The notes under the pieces: model-generated
What the model was told of the DNA's origin: nothing
Database searches by the model: none
Seen by the model: the letters and a program-made list of their open reading frames with translations, nothing else
Shown: piece after piece, positions 23,801 to 36,239 of the stretch
Layout of the letters: the number at the start of each line of letters is the position of its first letter
Numbering within the stretch: the stretch's first letter is position 1
Made by a program: the position numbers and the translations under genes
DNA from: Avena insularis
Lineage: Eukaryota > Streptophyta > Magnoliopsida > Poales > Poaceae
Assembly: GCA_023614405.1 (NCBI GenBank)
Contig: CM042688.1
Location: 70,666,253-70,730,252 of the forward strand
DNA length: 64,000 bases
Reading direction: 5' to 3'

Positions 23801-25298
23801 AATAAGAAAGAAAAAAGGGTGTCGGGATGAAAAGCGAAATATGGAAACAAGAAATACGAGCAAAACGACTTACCTGCGACCCTGTGCATGGTCTTGCGCC
23901 TGGGAGGGTTCGGAGCTGACTTCTTCATTCGTTTCTTGGGGGCCGCCTCTGAAGCACTAGCAGGAGCCCCGCGTTTTCCCGAGGTAACTAGGGGCCGGGA
24001 TGCAATAGGCTCGGCGTCGTGGACCTGACCGGCCGGATTAGCTGGGAAAGTAGAAGCCGGAAATGCATAAGAAATAGGCATTGCGGCAACTACCTCAAGA
24101 GCTTGGACCTCGTCCGAATCACCTTCCTCCTCATGGACCGAAGTTTTGCCACGAGCGCGAGCCGTAGCAGGATCCGACTTAGGGACGAATTCTTCGGAGT
24201 CCGGTTCCCCAACGTCCGGGGTATTCCGATCCGCAGTCCACGGAAGCGACAAAACCTCGGCGTCCTCGTCCTTTTGCTCCGCGAACCTCTATGAAGCGAA
24301 AGAGAAGGAAGGTTAGGGAAAACATCTATGAAAACAATAGAGAATCAAAGCATTGAGGGTTAAAACTTACTGCGGGAGGAGGACACTCGCGGGTAAACGG
24401 TTTCAATCCCCAGGTCCAATCTTCAGGCATCTCCGTCTTAAATATAGCTCGGACGCGCTTGAAGACAAGGAAATTGTCCAACTCGACGATCGAGACTCGG
24501 TTGGGATCAAGTGGACCACTCATGTAGCAAAGTTTGTGCGTCCTTTTCTGGAATGGGCAAATTCGGCTACTGATGAAGGTGGCCATCAAGTCCTCGCCGC
24601 GTAACCCGGCCCGGATCAACTCTTTGAGCCGAGTCTCGAAAAGCTCGGCCAAGACGTGGCTCCTCCTCGGATTGTAAGTCCAGTTTACCTTGGAAGGTGG
24701 ACCGATGGAGAAGGCAGGGAGCCGAATCTTGTCTTCTGTTCCTCTGTTCTTGACGTAAAAGAAAGATTTGTGCCACTTCTTGCATGATTCTAACCCGGTG
24801 ACACGAGGAAATACAGACTTCCTCCGAGGTGTGATGGATGCCGCCCCGCACTGAGTAAGTAGTTTCTCGGAAGGGTGCAGAGACTTGTCAGGGACCACAT
24901 TAGAATGAATTTGGAAGAACTTCGCCCAGACATGAACGGACGGCCATAGGCCGAAGTATCCCTCCGAGGCGGAGATGAATGCAGAAAGAGAAGCGATGGC
25001 ATTCGCAGGAAGATGATGCGGCTGAAGGCCGTAGTAGTCGAGAAACTCTCTTGCGAAATCGCTAAGAGGGAGACCGAAGCCACGCGAGAAATGTGACATA
25101 AAAACTACATACTCACCCTCCCTGAGTTCTGGAGATAACTCATTGCCGGGTAAACGACAAGAGACCTCGGCGGAATCCTCCGGGTTCGGATGAGCCACTC
25201 GATCTCCGCCGGTAACGGAGGAGCCTTCCACGAGCCCTTCGGGCCCCAGAGCCAGCATCATCATCCTCAACCAATGCACCACTAAAGGAACTAGACAT
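20899..25298 (-). pseudogene. Antisense gene of the Tat element (putative gypsy-type transposon protein, coiled coil)
   Basis: This is a multi-exon minus-strand gene. The first exon (about 25298-24372) contains the domain known from grass retroelements as 'putative gypsy type transposon' (Transposase_28-like: REGEYVVFMSHFSRGFGLPL, FGLWPSVHVWAKFF) and ends at a good donor (ccgca|gtaagt). Later exons: about 24287-23876 (acidic/basic linker ending APNPPRRKTMHRV-like), about 23830-23160 (Pro/Ser-rich), then heptad-rich coiled-coil exons at 22390-21406, and an Asp/Ser/Glu-rich tail ending at TAA 20901-20899. A frameshift near 25265 separates the likely ATG (25298) from the domain frame. The role is unknown. 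Such antisense ORFs are conserved in Tat elements. Confidence 0.65.
22471..22890. repeat. 61-bp tandem repeat array, six copies plus a degenerate seventh
   Basis: Units start at about 22471, 22531, 22592, 22653, 22714, 22775 and 22836. Each holds gagctaagtgaaaacttaac, ctaggtggctggatattc and a variable spacer. The last copy is strongly diverged. The array lies in a probable intron of the antisense gene. Confidence 0.92.
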
Positions 25299-26054
25299 GA
25301 TTTCGCCGGAAAGATCGCCGGAGGAACAACTCGCGGCGGAGGAAAACTTAGAGCTACGAGGCCCCGTCGCAGTTCTACGCAAAAACAGCGGCGGAACGAA
25401 GAAAGAACCGCAGCACAAGCAAAGAGGAAACAAAGAGATCTAGAGGGAAGTCTAGGCGGCACGACCAAAAAGAACTCACCGGCAACGACGCCGTAACAGG
25501 TGTGAACAACGAGGCAGGTGGAGCAGCGTGAGTCCCCTCGCCGCAGAGCCAGCTTGAGCACGGCGCGGAACCACGAACAAGCGAAAAACGCGAGGAAGAA
25601 GAAGGGTGCGGGCGAGCGAGAAGGGGAAAAAAGAAACTCCCAGGCGCCGCGCCCCCTTTATAACCAAGCCGCAGGCAAGGTAGTGGGATTGTGGGTGTAG
25701 CAGTTGGCGGCGCGGATCGTGTGCGCGGCACGACCACACGTCGCTGAGCGGAACCACACTGAAGGCCACACGATTGACCAGGGAACTCACGATCCCCAAC
25801 AAGAACGGCGCACGAGGCGTCGCAGCAACGGCGCGACAGGCGCGACAGTAACTATAGCTTGTCAGTAAACGCTGTAGAGGAACAAAAAACTAGAGAAATA
25901 ATAATGAGAATGACACGTGGGACGAAGCGTGCGCTACTAGGTACGGCTCTATCACCACGACAATATAACTCGGAAACAATACATAACGAGCGTCGTGAAA
26001 CTGATACGACCCGACCGAGGTTATCGGCGGGAACGTACCAGCTTTGGGGACTAA
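25299..26054. other. Leader region of the antisense gene and PPT region
   Basis: GC-rich sequence with a 'ccctttataaccaag' on plus at about 25658 and no supported coding region. It probably holds the promoter of the antisense gene (reading leftward). It ends in the polypurine tract 'gctttggggactaa' (26041-26054) abutting the 3' LTR. Confidence 0.5.
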
Positions 26055-26838
26055 TGTTGGGGAGGTGACCCCGGATAGGGTAAAGACGGGGAAAGATGAG
26101 AGGGTGTTCCCCGTCTAGTTTCCGAGTTACACTATGAGTCGGCCGAATCCTGTAGAGGTCGGCCGAGATGGGAAAGGACGGGACCCTTGAAGTAAGGGCA
26201 AGGCATTACCCAGCCGAGATACAGCGTAAGTCGGCCGGGTTAGCCCAAGTAATCTCGATGCAGGTGAAGGACAAGCCGAAGTTACGCGAGGCAGGGCCGA
26301 ATGATACGAAGCTTGCAGGAGAAGGAGAAGCCTAAAGTCAAACTCTAGTAGCAGGCTAGGGAGAATCAGAGCGAAGCCAAGCACTAGGGACAAAGGTGCA
26401 GAGCGACAGAGAGACAGAAGGAGGTCACGGAGATGACAGTCCTGAAGCCCGAGGCACACAGGAGGGCCCCTCTGGAACCTTGCCTTCATTAGGGGAGCGA
26501 CAGGGAAAGGGGGGCGCCGAACTACTATATTGGGACAAGCATATTCCTCGAATATGCTTGCCACATCAGCCCTAAGGGAACCCAAGGCTCTCCTTTATAA
26601 GGGCAGGCTTGGACCCTGAGGAGGGGATCGACTCATTCTAGGTACCGTTAGGCTGGTAAAATTCTCTCTTTTATACCGCTCAAGGAGCACTTGTAACTCA
26701 AGGAAGGAGAAATACGGACCTTTGCGTTAGCTTTCCGTGTGTAGAATCCACTACATCTTCCCTCCCCAGATCCCACTAGCATCCATTGGCCCCTAACTTT
26801 AGCCTACCCATGGCATCTGCCGTGCCACCACCACGACA
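26055..26838 (+). repeat. 3' LTR of the Tat gypsy element
   Basis: It begins TGTTGGGGAGG after the PPT and ends ...ccacgaca before the target duplication catct. It is the same length as the 5' LTR, with the same TATA-like motif (about 26594). Confidence 0.92.
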
Positions 26839-27300
26839 CATCTGTGGCGCATATGGACCACAGATGCTGAATCTTCTGTGGCGCATAAGTCCATATGCGC
26901 CACAGAAGTGGGTGAATTAGATTCCCTCTATGGGGCCCACCTCCAAGTTCTGTGGCGCATATTGGGATATGCGCCATAGAAGTGAAACACATCTGTGGCG
27001 CATATCCCAACATGCGCCGCAGAACTTGGGTGAATTAGATTCCGTGGTAGGGACCCCCTCCATGTTCCGTGGCGCATAAGAAAATATGCGCCACAAAAGA
27101 GGCAACTTCTGTAGCGCATATCTCGCTATGCGCCACAGAACTTGGATTAACCCACCCCGGCTGGCGGGTCCCACCAATCTTCTGTGGCGCATACTCTGAA
27201 GAATGCGCCATAGAACTTCCAATCTTCTGTGGCGCATATTTTCTGGTGCGTCACCGATGTTTTCCTGTGGCGCATGGTTTCGCATATACGCCACTGAATA
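26839..27300. repeat. Right subterminal repeat cluster of the CACTA element
   Basis: More than a dozen copies of TCTGTGGCGCATAT and its complement occur here, mostly as facing pairs separated by about 4-10 bases, so each pair could fold into a hairpin (for example 26872-26908). Spacers contain a second repeated unit, 'gggtgaattagattcc'. The Tat gypsy element landed at the inner edge of this array. These are the likely TNPA-type binding sites at the promoter-proximal end. Confidence 0.8.
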
Positions 27301-27317
27301 TCTTGTCTATCTATAGA

Positions 27318-27333
27318 TTGTTTTCTAGTAGTG
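27318..27333. repeat. Right CACTA terminal inverted repeat
   Basis: The sequence ends ...TTGTTTTCTAGTAGTG. Its complement begins with the canonical CACTACTAGAAAAC of grass CACTA elements, and it sits at the outer edge of the subterminal repeat array. Confidence 0.8.
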
Positions 27334-27595
27334 CGGTCACCACGCAGGGGCGACGCGGAAGGGGGAGGAGGTTCGGTCTCTGGGCTGGAATCTTTGTGTC
27401 TTAAAAGATTCTAATACGGGCTAGTATTAAATCTTTGGGCCTTTGATGGTGTCGTATGAAATAGCCCATATACTGTATTAGGATCCTTGCAACAATACTC
27501 CTTTGTCCGACCGAGTCTCGATCGTAGCGGCCACACGCTTCACGTTGCTAAGGGTTCCGGGAGTTTCCCTACCGCCTGCGTTACGTGCTACACCT
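27334..27595. promoter_or_regulatory. Upstream region of the ubiquitin-eL40 gene
   Basis: This segment of about 260 bp lies between the CACTA right end and the TATA box. It is GC-rich next to the transposon, then mixed. It must contain the proximal promoter. The CACTA element therefore sits about 360 bp upstream of the start codon. Confidence 0.5.
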
Positions 27596-27602
27596 TATAA
27601 AA
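27596..27602 (+). promoter_or_regulatory. TATA box of the ubiquitin-eL40 gene
   Basis: 'ccTTATAAAAgg' around 27594-27604 lies about 100 bp before the ATG, leaving a leader of about 65-70 nt. Confidence 0.7.
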
Positions 27603-27628
27603 GGACACCACGTCTACGGTTCTGCTGA

Positions 27629-29112
<1,484 letters not shown>

Positions 29113-29153
29113 GGCCAAAGACCAAATTTATGTCAAAGTTTGCGACGGACTAA

Positions 29154-30300
29154 ACATTGGAAAGGAAGCACACATGAGATGAATCAACCATCTTAGCATC
29201 AGATTTTAACGTATTTGTGTCATTTTAAAGTTTTTTTTTACAAAGAGTATTAATATCGCGAAGATACATCTGAAGCTTTGTTACACTTTAGAACATACGT
29301 GTTGGCATGAATAAATAAGATGTTACGATGAAATTTCGAATGAGATGTTGACTCTTAGCTTCATTATGGAAAAACAATGGAACGATCCCATTATCTTCTC
29401 CTGTGTGTGCGTCTTCTCCGCTGGTCCCTTCCATTGAACTATCTCTTCTTTTCAATCTCTCTCGTCTATGGAGTTTAGACCACCGGGAACCATATTCATG
29501 TTCAACAAAAATTACAAACATAATTTCTCTTTGAAACCTTAATAGATGGAAATAGGAATTTCAAATATGATTTTTTGACAAAAAGCTTTTTGGAAATGAG
29601 TTTTGGCATTATGCTCTTGGGCAATGCATGAATGCTATGTAAGATTCCAATTATAAAAATTGGGATATTACACTTGCTTTTTTTTTCCTTTTTGACAAAT
29701 TGATGTAGGGGAATCCTCTATGGTTTGAATTTTCTATTGATATAAACCAAGACAACTCTAGAAAATCAAGAGAAGAGATTAAAAACCTAGTGTAAAAGGA
29801 TCTTCACTAATACCGGCTTCACTCTATATTGGTGAAGATCACTTCTGCATCTGACTTTCCAACGACCAAAGGAAGTAGTCTGGTTATTGAAATAAAGTTG
29901 CTATGTTCTTTCCAATATTCTAGGCCAGACATGTAATGATTTCCCGAAAGCAAGGCCCTGTGGCTGTGAACCAATTGCGAGCAGAACAGACCCTCTGTGA
30001 AATCTAAAGGGAGTTATCCCAATGAACATTGATCTCAGCCCGACATTCAGTCAAACGAGCATTCATCAAAAAATAAATGGCCCCTTGTTTCAAGACCATG
30101 AGAGGAGCAAAGCACACGAGCAGGTCCAGAATCGACTTGCCACTGCCTTTTCTATTAGAATTAGAACAAGGGAAATGGCTAGTTTGAAGGAAAATTAACC
30201 GAATATCGATACAACACACACGTCCGGTTTGTAAGGGAACCAAACAAAAAACCAACACGACCTGTTTTCTTAGGGGAAATAGGCTAAAACCGCACACATG
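29154..30300. other. 3' flank of the ubiquitin-eL40 gene and AT-rich intergenic DNA
   Basis: It holds the 3' UTR and AT-rich sequence. Open frames on the minus strand (29288-29521 and 30004-30297) have no recognisable domain. An imperfect hairpin with 16-bp arms, 'gatcttcac...gtgaagatc', occurs at 29799-29840. I see no gene. Confidence 0.4.
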
Positions 30301-31309
30301 GCCACACTATCTAGGTTTGGAGCGACGTTGAACGACACCAGCACGACAACAACGGTGAGTGCTACGAGAGCCCGTTCCACGTCCTCGGAGAGGAAGGCGG
30401 AGCCGAAGGAGAATGGCTAAGCCGATCTCATGCTTCACGGCGAGAGGCAGGCCACAGCAAACTCGCCAGCGACGCACGCCAACAGAACGCGAAGACATCT
30501 ACTCAACCGGTGGCACTAGCAACACCAACAATGGCGCCCCCTCATTCCGAAAACTGACGCCTCCAAGGAGGTCACGACGTCCACAAGACGCCGCCATCAT
30601 CCAATATGGCAAGCCAGATTTGGGTTTTCACCCTGGATTGAGGGACGGAGGGGTGCGGGGACTCCACAACAACACCCCCAAGAGGGAAAACGGTGCCCTC
30701 GAGCGCCACTGATGTTGGCACCGACCAAGTCGGGCAAGACTTTCCTCTGGAAACTAGCTACCACAACCTCCAATGGATAGTCACAAGGGAAGCCCATGCC
30801 TGACAAGCACGACCATCGGCGAGGGAGACGACGCACACGACAACGGAGGCATGCCCCGCCGCCCACGCGGCCAGGGGCACAGCATCAGCACCACCTCGCT
30901 CTGGAGCCGTCATTTTGGCTTCCTTGCGTAGTAGGGAAGCTCCTCACGCCAACCTGCTACCAACCGCGAGACACCGGATCGAGCGCCTCGCCAACCAAAG
31001 CGGCATCGTCGCACCGTCGTCCTCACTCTGTGGCACACCTTCGCTACGGGCCTACAAAGCTGGCCACGACCATCGCACCCCAGCCAGCCTGCCGCCCACG
31101 GCGACCCTCTACAGCCACCCGACTCCGATAGATCTGGGCGCGAGCTCCCAAAATCTACGACCTCCACGCGAACCCGTGCCAAGGAGCAATCGTCCCGCTA
31201 GTCCCCCCGTCTCCACCGTGTCTCCAGGGCGGCTGCCCTGGCATGCGTGCTCCGCGGAGATGTGGAGTCATCGAGCACGAGAAAGGGGAGCACGACAGCT
31301 ACCCACAAA
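30301..31309. other. GC-rich segment interrupted by the Sirevirus
   Basis: GC-rich sequence of low complexity with no domain in any frame. It continues at 61506 across the Sirevirus insertion. On the minus strand it resembles a GC-rich leader of a gene or a non-LTR element. Identity is unknown. Confidence 0.4.
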
Positions 31310-31314
31310 CCTTG

Positions 31315-32582
31315 TGAAAGGACATTTATTGTCCTAATATGTTTTGGTGTTTGTTAACAACATAAGGTATATTTTACTGTGTGTTAATGTCTACAGTCAA
31401 TCTATTGAAAAGAAAAAAAGTCAGATTAATGTGGGATATTCCATGGCCAAATCTAAGTTTACTTGAAGATTCCAGACCGGAGTCTCCGGTGTGGTCCGGA
31501 GTTTCCCCAAGTGTTCCCGGTGTGGGTGCTAGACTCGACCAAGGGTCATTCTATGAGGGGGTCTGGAGACAGACCGGATATCGGCCGGAGTCTCCGGTGT
31601 GATTTCTCAGACCGGAGTTTCCGGTGTGGAAACACCGGAGTCTTTGGTGTCTCTGGTCCAGAATTTCTGCCAGATTCTCTGGAGTGAACGACAAGGCCCT
31701 GCCCAAGACAGTCAAAGAGCCAGTCCGGAGATGGGCCGGAGTTTCTGGTGCAGACCGGAGTCTCTAGTCTGCCAGGTCGGAGTCTCCGGTGTGAATTGTC
31801 TCCAACGGTTAGAAAACGGTTCATAGAGTGAGGCCTATAAATAGGGGACCTCATCCCCTTCCTCCAGTTGCTTATTCCTAAAAAAGAAGACCACACCATT
31901 TGAGCCACCAAAACTCCAAGATCTCTTCATCCAACCACCCAAAGTCGTTGATCTTTAGGGAATCAGAGGAGGAGGCATCGATCTATAGCTTCACCAAGAG
32001 AGATCTTCATTTCCTCCTCATTCATTTGAGGGCCCCTTGCTCTAGGGTTTCATTGGAAACCCTAAGCCTTATTTTGGTTTGATTTGGTTCTTACAAGCTT
32101 GTCTTTGATTGTGTGACAACTTGCTTGGATTCGGGAGCCCCCAATTAAGTTGTGGGTGTGTGCCTCGAACTTATTGTAAGGGTGCCGGCTACCACCTTGA
32201 AGGTTGCCGATATAGTGGAAGCATGAATCGATACCCTTGGGGTGAGGTTCACCAGAGAATAAGGGAGGCCTCTCGTGGCGTTGGTGGTTTGATACCACCC
32301 CCTATCCAAACGCAGATGTACTTCCCCTCAAAAGGAAGGAACTGCGGGAAATAATCCTTCTATCCTCGTGAGGTTCACTTCGGTTACTTCTATCCTTTAC
32401 CGTACCTTACTTTTTCTAGTTCTTGCTTAGTTAGGTTTGCTAGTGTGACATATAGGTAAATTCACCATAGTTGCATATCTAGAGAATTTACCTTTATGTC
32501 AAACCCTAATTTGAAAAAGAGGTAAAATTTGAAGTAGCACCTATTCACCCTCCCCCCTCTAGGTGATCATACGATCGTTTCA
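31315..32582 (+). repeat. 5' LTR of the Sirevirus
   Basis: U3 holds many copies of an accggagtctccggtgt motif (31475-31800). TATA ctataaata lies at 31835-31843, and the LTR ends in ...gatcgtttca directly before the PBS. Confidence 0.92.
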
Positions 32583-32584
32583 AT

Positions 32585-32597
32585 TGGTATCAGAGCC
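32585..32597 (+). promoter_or_regulatory. Primer-binding site of the Sirevirus
   Basis: TGGTATCAGAGCC is the standard complement of the 3' end of plant initiator tRNA-Met, two bases after the LTR. Confidence 0.92.
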
Positions 32598-32683
32598 TCG
32601 GCTCTTTATTCTGGCTTAACCGCCTAAGAGAAAATGGTCAACTCGGAGGATGGTGGAGAGGGTGAGGCTAGTACTTGGTGATC

Positions 32684-35138
32684 ATGGTAGATCTCAAGAA
32701 AACGAAAACAAGCTTGAGTTCTACCTTGGGCAACGAAATCCAACAGTTGCGTCAATTCGTTGAGCAACTTGTTAAGGAAAAGTTAGCCTCACCACCTCCC
32801 TCTCTCGAGGAAACACCTCCTAACCCTAAGGTAAATGCTCTGACTATGGCAACGGGTGTGGAAGTGGGGGATGAACATAATTCCACTAACTCCTCCACCA
32901 AAAAAGGTGATGAGAAGGTAGAGCACTATGCGGTTCCCGGATGGTACTCTCCCGACCCGCCTATCCCTCATCCCCATATAAATAATAGAGGTGACCCACC
33001 TAAGCTAGTTGCACATACCTTTTCTCAGTGGCAAGTGTTAATGAAATCTCATGTGCGCAGCTCTTGTATTGACTTGTGGAACATCATTGGAGATGGACTC
33101 AAGATTGAGGATCCAACCAACTTGACAAGAAGAGAAGTGGTCAATAGCTAACTCAATGCCACAACTTTGCACATGATTCAACTTGGAGTGGGACCAAAGG
33201 ACTTCCCACACATTGAGCACTACAATACCGCGAAGGAAGCTTGGGATGCTCTCATTTACTTGTTTCTTGGAAATGAGAGCATGAGAAGAAATAGATATGA
33301 TGCCTTAAGCAATGAAGCTGAAGGTTTCTTCATGAAGGATGGTGAGGATCATGAAGACATGTATCGAAGACTGAAAACCACAGCCACCACCTTCAGAAAT
33401 GTTGGTGCCTCTCACATTGATGATGCTGGGATCAAGAGGAAGTATGTGAGTGCACTCATGCCCTTCAAGCCCACTGACTTGAATAGTCTTCAAGGAAGAC
33501 ACAACTACCATCTCATCACCTCCAATGAAGTTATGCAAGAGATGGCCACCTTCAAGGTTGCTCCAATAATGCCAAAGATGCATGTGCTCGTGCTATTGGA
33601 ATGAGTAGTGGCATCAATCTTGCCTTGAAGGCCAAGGTTGTGGAGTATGATGAAGAAGAAGGAAGTGATGATGCACTCTCTATGAGCCATCCCGAAGATG
33701 TCAAGGTTGCTCATGGTGAATACATGGCTTTCTATGCTAAAAATTTCTGGAAAGATCCCGCAAAGGCCAAGATGGAGATGCAACGAAGAAGCAACCCAAG
33801 TGGTAGAAAAGAAAATGCTTCAAGATTGAGAACTTTCTTCAACTATGGAGACCGCTATCATTTTGTTGCCGGATGCCCTTATGAGAAGAGAGAAGACAAT
33901 GGTGGGGCCCTCATATTGAAGAAAAATCCAAAGGCCCCTTTCAAGAAACCTTTCTACAAGAAGAATGCCACCAACAAGAAGTCTGGTGACATTGTATTGA
34001 TAACACATGAAGAGTTATCCTCTAATGATGATGAGGAAGAAGAAGAAGAAGCAACAAATGGTGTGACTTCCATTGCCACTACCTCTACATCTACATTCTC
34101 CCTCTTCGATTCTCCAAATGAGAACACCTCCAACAAGAACGTCACTTGCCTTATGGCAAGAGCATCGGAGGTATCACCATCTCCTCTCTCCACCTCTAGT
34201 ATCAATGATGATTTGAATGATGATATAACTCTTGAGGTGAAGGAAGAATTAGTTGATTTTGATGCTTACATGTCTAACTTTCAAGGAGAGCATAAGAATC
34301 ATTTTGTAAATCTCTTGAACCAACTTTCTCACACACAAGAGATCCTAGATAAGAGATGTAAGCTTGGGAGAGAGCATCTACTTGAGATGGATGCTCTAAC
34401 TAATGCTCTTGAAGAAGAACAAGAGACTAGGGTGTATCTTGAAGAAAAACTTGAAGGGCTTGATGATGAAAATGATCAAATTATTTCTAAACTCATTAAA
34501 GAACATGATCATGCCATTGCTAAATACAAAAAGGCTAAAAAGGACAAGATTGAGTTTGGTGTTGTTCATGACAAACTTGCCGAGGATTACGAGAAGCTTA
34601 ACAAGGCTCACAAGGCATTGGAAAGTGATCTCATGACCCTCACAAAGTCAAGTGAACAACTTCAAACTCAATTAACTAATGTTGCTTCACTTAGCATTTC
34701 CATCCCCCTAGTAGTACAAATATCCTTGAAGAAAATGCTAGGTTGAAGGGGGAGCTTGCAAAGGCAACCTTCCCTAAAGGTAACAAGTCTCTTGATGACC
34801 TTTTAAGTAAACAAAGGCCAAATAATGAGAAAAGAGGTCTTGGATATGTCTCCAAAGCCAAGAAGAAAAATAACAACAAGAAGAAGAAGGCCAAGCCCGC
34901 TCAACCAAAAGATAAGACCATTATGGGTAGTAATACCCAAAGTGGAAAAACTATGTCACATGATGACTTTGTAGGAAGTGGTAACCCTCACTATGTCTTA
35001 ATGCGTAATTCCTTTGGTGATGTTTATGCACAATATGTTGGTCCATTTGATGGTTATATTGCTTGGTCTATTTGGCTTCCAAAGACCCTTGTCACTAACA
35101 AGAGAGGACCCATTGAAAAGTGGGTACCTAAAAACTAG
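32684..35138 (+). pseudogene. gag: gag of the Sirevirus, broken
   Basis: The first frame (32684-33603) has an in-frame TAA at 33149 and a UBN2-like gag core (FSQWQVLMKSHV, TAKEAWDAL, LKTTATTFRNVG). The frame then shifts (33601-34746) into the region of the zinc knuckle, an acidic linker, and a long Leu/Lys/Glu-rich coiled coil (about 34255-34690) typical of Sirevirus Gag. The last part (34743-35138) carries a Lys/Asn-rich basic tract and ends at TAG 35136. The zinc knuckle reads FFNYGDRYHFVAGC at about 33835-33876; the first two cysteines of the expected CX2CX4HX4C are lost. Confidence 0.85.
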
Positions 35139-36239
35139 CTTGCTCTCTTGTAGAACTATGCTTCCGGCAGTTCAAAGTGGGTGCTTGATAGTGGTTGCAC
35201 AAGTCATATGACCGGGAGCAACACAATACTGACGGAGATAAGGGCAAATCAAGATCATATAACCGTCACATATGCCGATAAATCAAAATCTCAGGTAATG
35301 GGTCTTGGTAAAGTAGTGGTTGCACACGATGTTACACTCGTGGACATAATGCTTGTTGAGATCCTTGGCTATAATTTACTTTCTGTCCGTACCCTAGGCA
35401 AGATGGGGTTCGCCGTCTTTATTGATAATGATATTGTGGTCCTATTGTGGAGAAGGACTCTAAAGGTCGCTTTTGTTGGGTATGTCGAAAATGACTTGTA
35501 TGTGGTGGACTTTTCTGGGAAAACCACTACAAGTACGATGTGCTTATTCGGGAAGGCCGATGTGGGTTGGTTATGGCATCGCCGACTAGCTCATGTCAAT
35601 ATGAGAACTTTGCAAAGCCTCCACAAGGGTGGCCACATTGTAGGACTAAATGGCAATGTTTATTTTGCCAAATAGCGTGTTTGCAGGGATTGGGTTGAAG
35701 GAAAGATGCATGATTCTACCCACAAGCCAAATAATATTATAAAGTCAAAAAGGATCTTGGAGATCCTTCATGTGGATCTCTTTGGTCCTCCATCTCATGT
35801 TGGCCTTGGTGGGAAGAAATATTGCTTGGTGATTATTGATGACTACTCAAGATATTCATGGGTTTACTTCTTCAAGTTGAAGAGTGAGACCCAACAATAT
35901 TTCATTGACTTCATCAATATGGTTCAACGTCAATACAATTTACCCGTGCTAACAATAAGAAGTGACAACGGCACCGAGTTCAAGAACTACACTCTAAATG
36001 GTTTTCTTAGTGATGAGGGGATAAAACATCAATATTCCGCTGCATATACCCCTCAACAAAATGGTGTAGCTGAGAGGAAGAACAAGACTTTAATGGATAT
36101 GGCAAGGTCCATGTTGGCTGAGTTTAAATCTCCATACAACTTTTGGGCGGAGGCAATCTCCACCACATGCCATGCATCAAACCGCATCTACCTCCGCAAA
36201 TAATTTATCAAGATGCCATATGAAATACTTACCAGTAAC
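35139..36239 (+). pseudogene. pol: Sirevirus pol, part 1: protease and integrase
   Basis: A second in-frame TAG (35151) follows the gag stop. The protease shows WVLDSGCTSHMTG at 35169-35207. The pre-integrase zinc domain has WLWHRRLAHVNM, but its final CxxC reads CRDW, after a TAG at 35673. The integrase core runs on from 35706 with D (LHVDLFGPP), D (IRSDNGTEF) and E (NGVAERKN). A TAA at 36201 and then the insertion of a gypsy element after 'accagtaac' cut it off. The remainder resumes at 43499. Confidence 0.88.

Larger units (their letters stand above)
12488..26838 (+). mobile_element. Ty3/gypsy LTR retrotransposon, Tat lineage, nested in the CACTA element
   Basis: Two near-identical 784-bp LTRs beginning TGTTGGGGAGGTGACC flank gag-pol, and the insertion has a perfect 5-bp target duplication, catct (12483-12487 and 26839-26843). 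A PBS-like tggcgcc follows the 5' LTR and a PPT (gctttggggactaa) precedes the 3' LTR. Pol order is PR-RT-RNaseH-second RNaseH-IN. The second (archaeal-type) RNase H plus the antisense gene after pol are hallmarks of the Tat group (RIRE2/Grande/Cinful relatives). The LTRs differ at few sites outside one variable stretch near 12650-12745, so insertion was fairly recent. Several frame breaks make the copy defective. Confidence 0.92.
753..27333 (-). mobile_element. CACTA (En/Spm) DNA transposon, interrupted by a gypsy element
   Basis: The right end reads ...TTTTCTAGTAGTG, the complement of CACTACTAGAAAACA. The left end reads TACTACTAGGAAACA, the same terminal inverted repeat with its first C changed to T. 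The flanking triplets are cga (left) and cgg (right), a 2-of-3 match to the 3-bp target duplication expected of CACTA elements. Inside are two minus-strand transposase genes, a small viroplasmin-like ORF, and dense arrays of a TCTGTGGCGCATAT motif next to both ends. Without the 14.35 kb gypsy insert the element is about 12.2 kb. Transcription runs from the right end leftward. Both transposase genes carry stops or frameshifts, so the copy is probably not autonomous. Confidence 0.85.

Noticed and set aside
753..27333. Exact 3-bp target duplication of the CACTA element
   Set aside because: Flanks are cga and cgg, so only two of three bases agree; reported as a partial match only.
30359..31337. 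Plus- and minus-strand ORFs in the GC-rich segment
   Set aside because: Arg/Pro-rich translations in several frames without domain or splice signals; not counted as genes.
31381..31911. ORFs in the Sirevirus LTR
   Set aside because: They come from repeats of the palindromic U3 motif.
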